From NCBI GenBank assembly GCA_038746285.1, contig JBCDKT010000007.1, forward strand, positions 1-64,000: DNA of 64,000 bases. The letters run 5' to 3'. Numbering within the stretch: the stretch's first letter is position 1; each line of letters opens with the position of its first letter. Made by a program: the position numbers and the translations under genes. Below are positions 62,154 through 64,000 of this stretch, piece after piece. The DNA comes from Bacteroidota bacterium. GTDB taxonomy: Bacteria; Bacteroidota; Rhodothermia; Rhodothermales; JANQRZ01. The notes under the pieces are model-generated. The model was given only the letters and a program-made list of their open reading frames with translations, had not been told where the DNA came from and searched no databases.

Positions 62154-64000
62154 ATGAAAGTCTATGATGCCGACCACGTCCGCAACGTCGCCCTCGTCGG
62201 GCACCAGGGCAGCGGGAAGACCTCGCTCGCCGAAGCCATGCTCTACGCCTCCGGCGCGGTCCAGCGCATGGGCACCGTCGAGGAGCAGAACACCGTCTCG
62301 GACTACCACCCGAGCGAGCACGAGCGCGAAATGTCCATCTTCACGAGCCTGCTCCACGCCGAGTGGAAGGGCCACAAGATCAACATCCTCGACACGCCCG
62401 GCTACCTCGACTTCGTCGGCGAGGTCGTGACGGCGCTCAAAGTGGCCGACACGGCGATCTTCGTGCTCGACGCCGCCGAGGGCGTCCAGGTCGGCACCGA
62501 GCAGTCGTGGCGCTACTGTGAGCAGACCGGCACGCCGTCGATGTTCGTCATCAACAAGCTCGACCAGGACAACGCCGACTTCGGCGAGATCGTGCGCCAG
62601 ATGCACGAGCGCTTCGGGCGCGCCGCGACGGTCGTCCAGCTCCCCGGCGGCGCAGGGACGCGCTCGGTCATCGACGTGCTCCTGATGAAGCAGCTCACCT
62701 TCGACGACAAGGGCAAGGCGACCGAGAGCGAGATCGACGACGCCTTCCGCGACGAGGCGCAGCGGCTCCACAACGAACTCGTCGAGAACATCGCCGAGAA
62801 CGACGAGGCGCTGATGGAGCTCTACTTCGAGAAGGGTGAGCTGACCGAGGACGAGATGCGCCAGGGTCTCCGCGAGGCTATGATCAAGCGCGACCTCTTC
62901 CCGATCTTCCTCACGATCTCGAAGGAGAACGTCGGCGTGAGCCGCCTGATGGGCTTCATCGACAACGTCTGCCCGGCCCCGCCGATGATGCCGCCGGCCC
63001 AGATGGACGAGGGCGAAGCCAGCTACGACCCCGCCGCCGAGCCCATCGCGTTCGTCTACCGCACGATGGCCGAGCAGCATGTCGGCGAGTACTCCTTCTT
63101 CCGGGTCCACTCCGGGACGCTCGAGCCCAACATCGACCTCGAGAACGCCCAGACCGGCGCGTCCGAGCGCCTCGGCCAGCTCTTCGTCATCAACGGGCAC
63201 GAGCGCGACTCGGTCACCAAGCTCGTCGCGGGCGACCTCGGAGCGGCCGTCAAGCTCCGCGGCACGGCGACCAACCACACGCTCCGGCGCAAGGGCTCGA
63301 ACGCCGTCCGCACGCCCATCACGTTTCCCGAGCCCCGGATGCGCGTCGCCATCCGCACGACCAAGAGCGGCGACGAGGACAAGCTCGCGCAGGGCCTCAA
63401 CCAGCTCCACAAGGAGGACCCCGCGCTCCACATCGAGCACGACGCCTCGCTCGGCCAGATGACGCTCGCCGGCCAGGGCGAGCAGCACCTCGACGTGGCG
63501 CGGTACCGCCTCAAGAACCGCTTCGGCGTCGAGGTCGAGTTCGACCGCCCGAAGGTGGCCTACCGCGAGACCGTCCAGGGCCGCGCCCGCGCCTCGTACC
63601 GCCACAAGAAGCAGACGGGCGGGGCCGGCCAGTTCGCCGACATCTCGCTCCTGGTCGAGCCTCTGAACGGCGAGTTCCAACCCCCGGACGACATCAAGGT
63701 CCGCAACGTCGAGCACGTCACGACCGAGTGGGGCTCGACGATCGAGTACATCGACGGGATCGTCGGCGGCGTGATCGACATGCGCCGGTTCTTCGGGGCG
63801 ATCCAGAAGGGGATCAACGATGCGCTCCGCGAGGGGCCCGTCGCGGGCTACCCCGTCGGCGACGTCCGCGTGGTGGTCTACGACGGCGGGATGCACGCCG
63901 TGGACTCGAACGAGAACGCGTTCAAGACGGCCGCGCGCTACTGCTTCCGCGACGCCTTCCGCGAGGCCAAAGCGGTGATCCTGGAGCCGGTCTACAACCT
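62154..64000 (+). CDS. Elongation factor G-like GTPase (3' end outside window)
   Basis: 615 residues are visible. It starts MKVYDADHVRNVALVGHQGSGKTSLAEAMLYASG: the P-loop is GHQGSGKTS rather than the AHIDAGKTT of canonical EF-G. DTPGYLDFVGEVVTALKVADTAIFVLDA is the G3 region and NKLDQDNADF the G4. Domains II (about 295-385), III (LAQGLNQLHKEDPALHIEHDASLGQMTLAGQGEQHLDVARYRL), IV (RHKKQTGGAGQFADISLLVEPL) and the start of V follow. This is the EF-G paralogue (FusA2-like) whose role is unclear, not the main translocase. Confidence 0.92.
   Translation, partial: MKVYDADHVRNVALVGHQGSGKTSLAEAMLYASGAVQRMGTVEEQNTVSDYHPSEHEREMSIFTSLLHAEWKGHKINILDTPGYLDFVGEVVTALKVADTAIFVLDAAEGVQVGTEQSWRYCEQTGTPSMFVINKLDQDNADFGEIVRQMHERFGRAATVVQLPGGAGTRSVIDVLLMKQLTFDDKGKATESEIDDAFRDEAQRLHNELVENIAENDEALMELYFEKGELTEDEMRQGLREAMIKRDLFPIFLTISKENVGVSRLMGFIDNVCPAPPMMPPAQMDEGEASYDPAAEPIAFVYRTMAEQHVGEYSFFRVHSGTLEPNIDLENAQTGASERLGQLFVINGHERDSVTKLVAGDLGAAVKLRGTATNHTLRRKGSNAVRTPITFPEPRMRVAIRTTKSGDEDKLAQGLNQLHKEDPALHIEHDASLGQMTLAGQGEQHLDVARYRLKNRFGVEVEFDRPKVAYRETVQGRARASYRHKKQTGGAGQFADISLLVEPLNGEFQPPDDIKVRNVEHVTTEWGSTIEYIDGIVGGVIDMRRFFGAIQKGINDALREGPVAGYPVGDVRVVVYDGGMHAVDSNENAFKTAARYCFRDAFREAKAVILEPVYN

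Noticed and set aside
62124-63896. 590-residue minus-strand open frame opposite the EF-G-like gene
   Set aside because: The plus strand carries all GTPase motifs; this frame has none.

Overview
The window is a high-GC bacterial chromosome segment (roughly two thirds G+C by eye). It looks like a Bacteroidota-lineage organism of the Rhodothermales type (Rhodothermota, possibly Rubricoccaceae-like). The reasons are: three secreted proteins ending in a type IX secretion (Por) sorting domain; an isolated atpD-atpC pair; many start regions preceded by a TATCTTxG box resembling the Bacteroidota -7 element; and an ECF sigma factor paired with a TPR-containing Ser/Thr kinase. Genus-level placement is inference. 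No rRNA, tRNA, CRISPR array or prophage was seen. The only mobile-element trace is a decayed IS982-like transposase.

Layout. 1-5 kb: end of atpD, atpC, then two secreted T9SS proteins (lamin-tail domain; FG-GAP repeats). 5-13 kb (minus strand): a cell-envelope block with a large periplasmic TPR protein, an outer-membrane barrel, an HU-like protein, an HU-TM-SPOR protein and ExbB/ExbD. 13-20 kb (plus): a DUF883-like membrane protein, a PfkB kinase, a seven-haem cytochrome/TPR lipoprotein with a one-haem lipoprotein and a small membrane protein, then folB and a folK-deoxynucleoside kinase fusion. 20-24 kb (minus): IS remnant, a TPP-riboswitch-controlled THI5/NMT1-like gene, and a Kef-type antiporter. 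24-32 kb: the most unusual region. It holds an ECF sigma factor and Ser/Thr kinase, a 1001-residue secreted protein whose N-terminal third resembles the protective-antigen/binary-toxin-B pore-forming fold joined to a BNR-type propeller and T9SS tail, and a divergent lipoprotein. The lipoprotein and the PA-like gene share a 40-bp upstream block.

32-41 kb (mostly minus): glycosyltransferase, amidinotransferase, lipoprotein, ABC exporter, DUF892 protein, MscS channel, pgk and gap. 41-49 kb (plus): TPR membrane protein, NtrC-type regulator, LolD-like ATPase, methyltransferase, nadA, a low-GC orphan and a large acyl-CoA dehydrogenase. 49-64 kb: infA, purF, a DUF2279-like protein / membrane-anchored protein / SNF-symporter operon, a GAF-domain protein, a UPF0175 antitoxin with a decayed toxin partner, a LytT/LytS pair, a nucleotidyltransferase with a small partner ORF, accD, tsaB and an EF-G-like GTPase running off the end.

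A recurring oddity is that many junctions carry a purine-rich tract followed by its imperfect pyrimidine-rich complement immediately before the next start codon. At least five sequence families are present, some words are identical at distant loci, and the pyrimidine half sometimes encodes the next protein's signal peptide.
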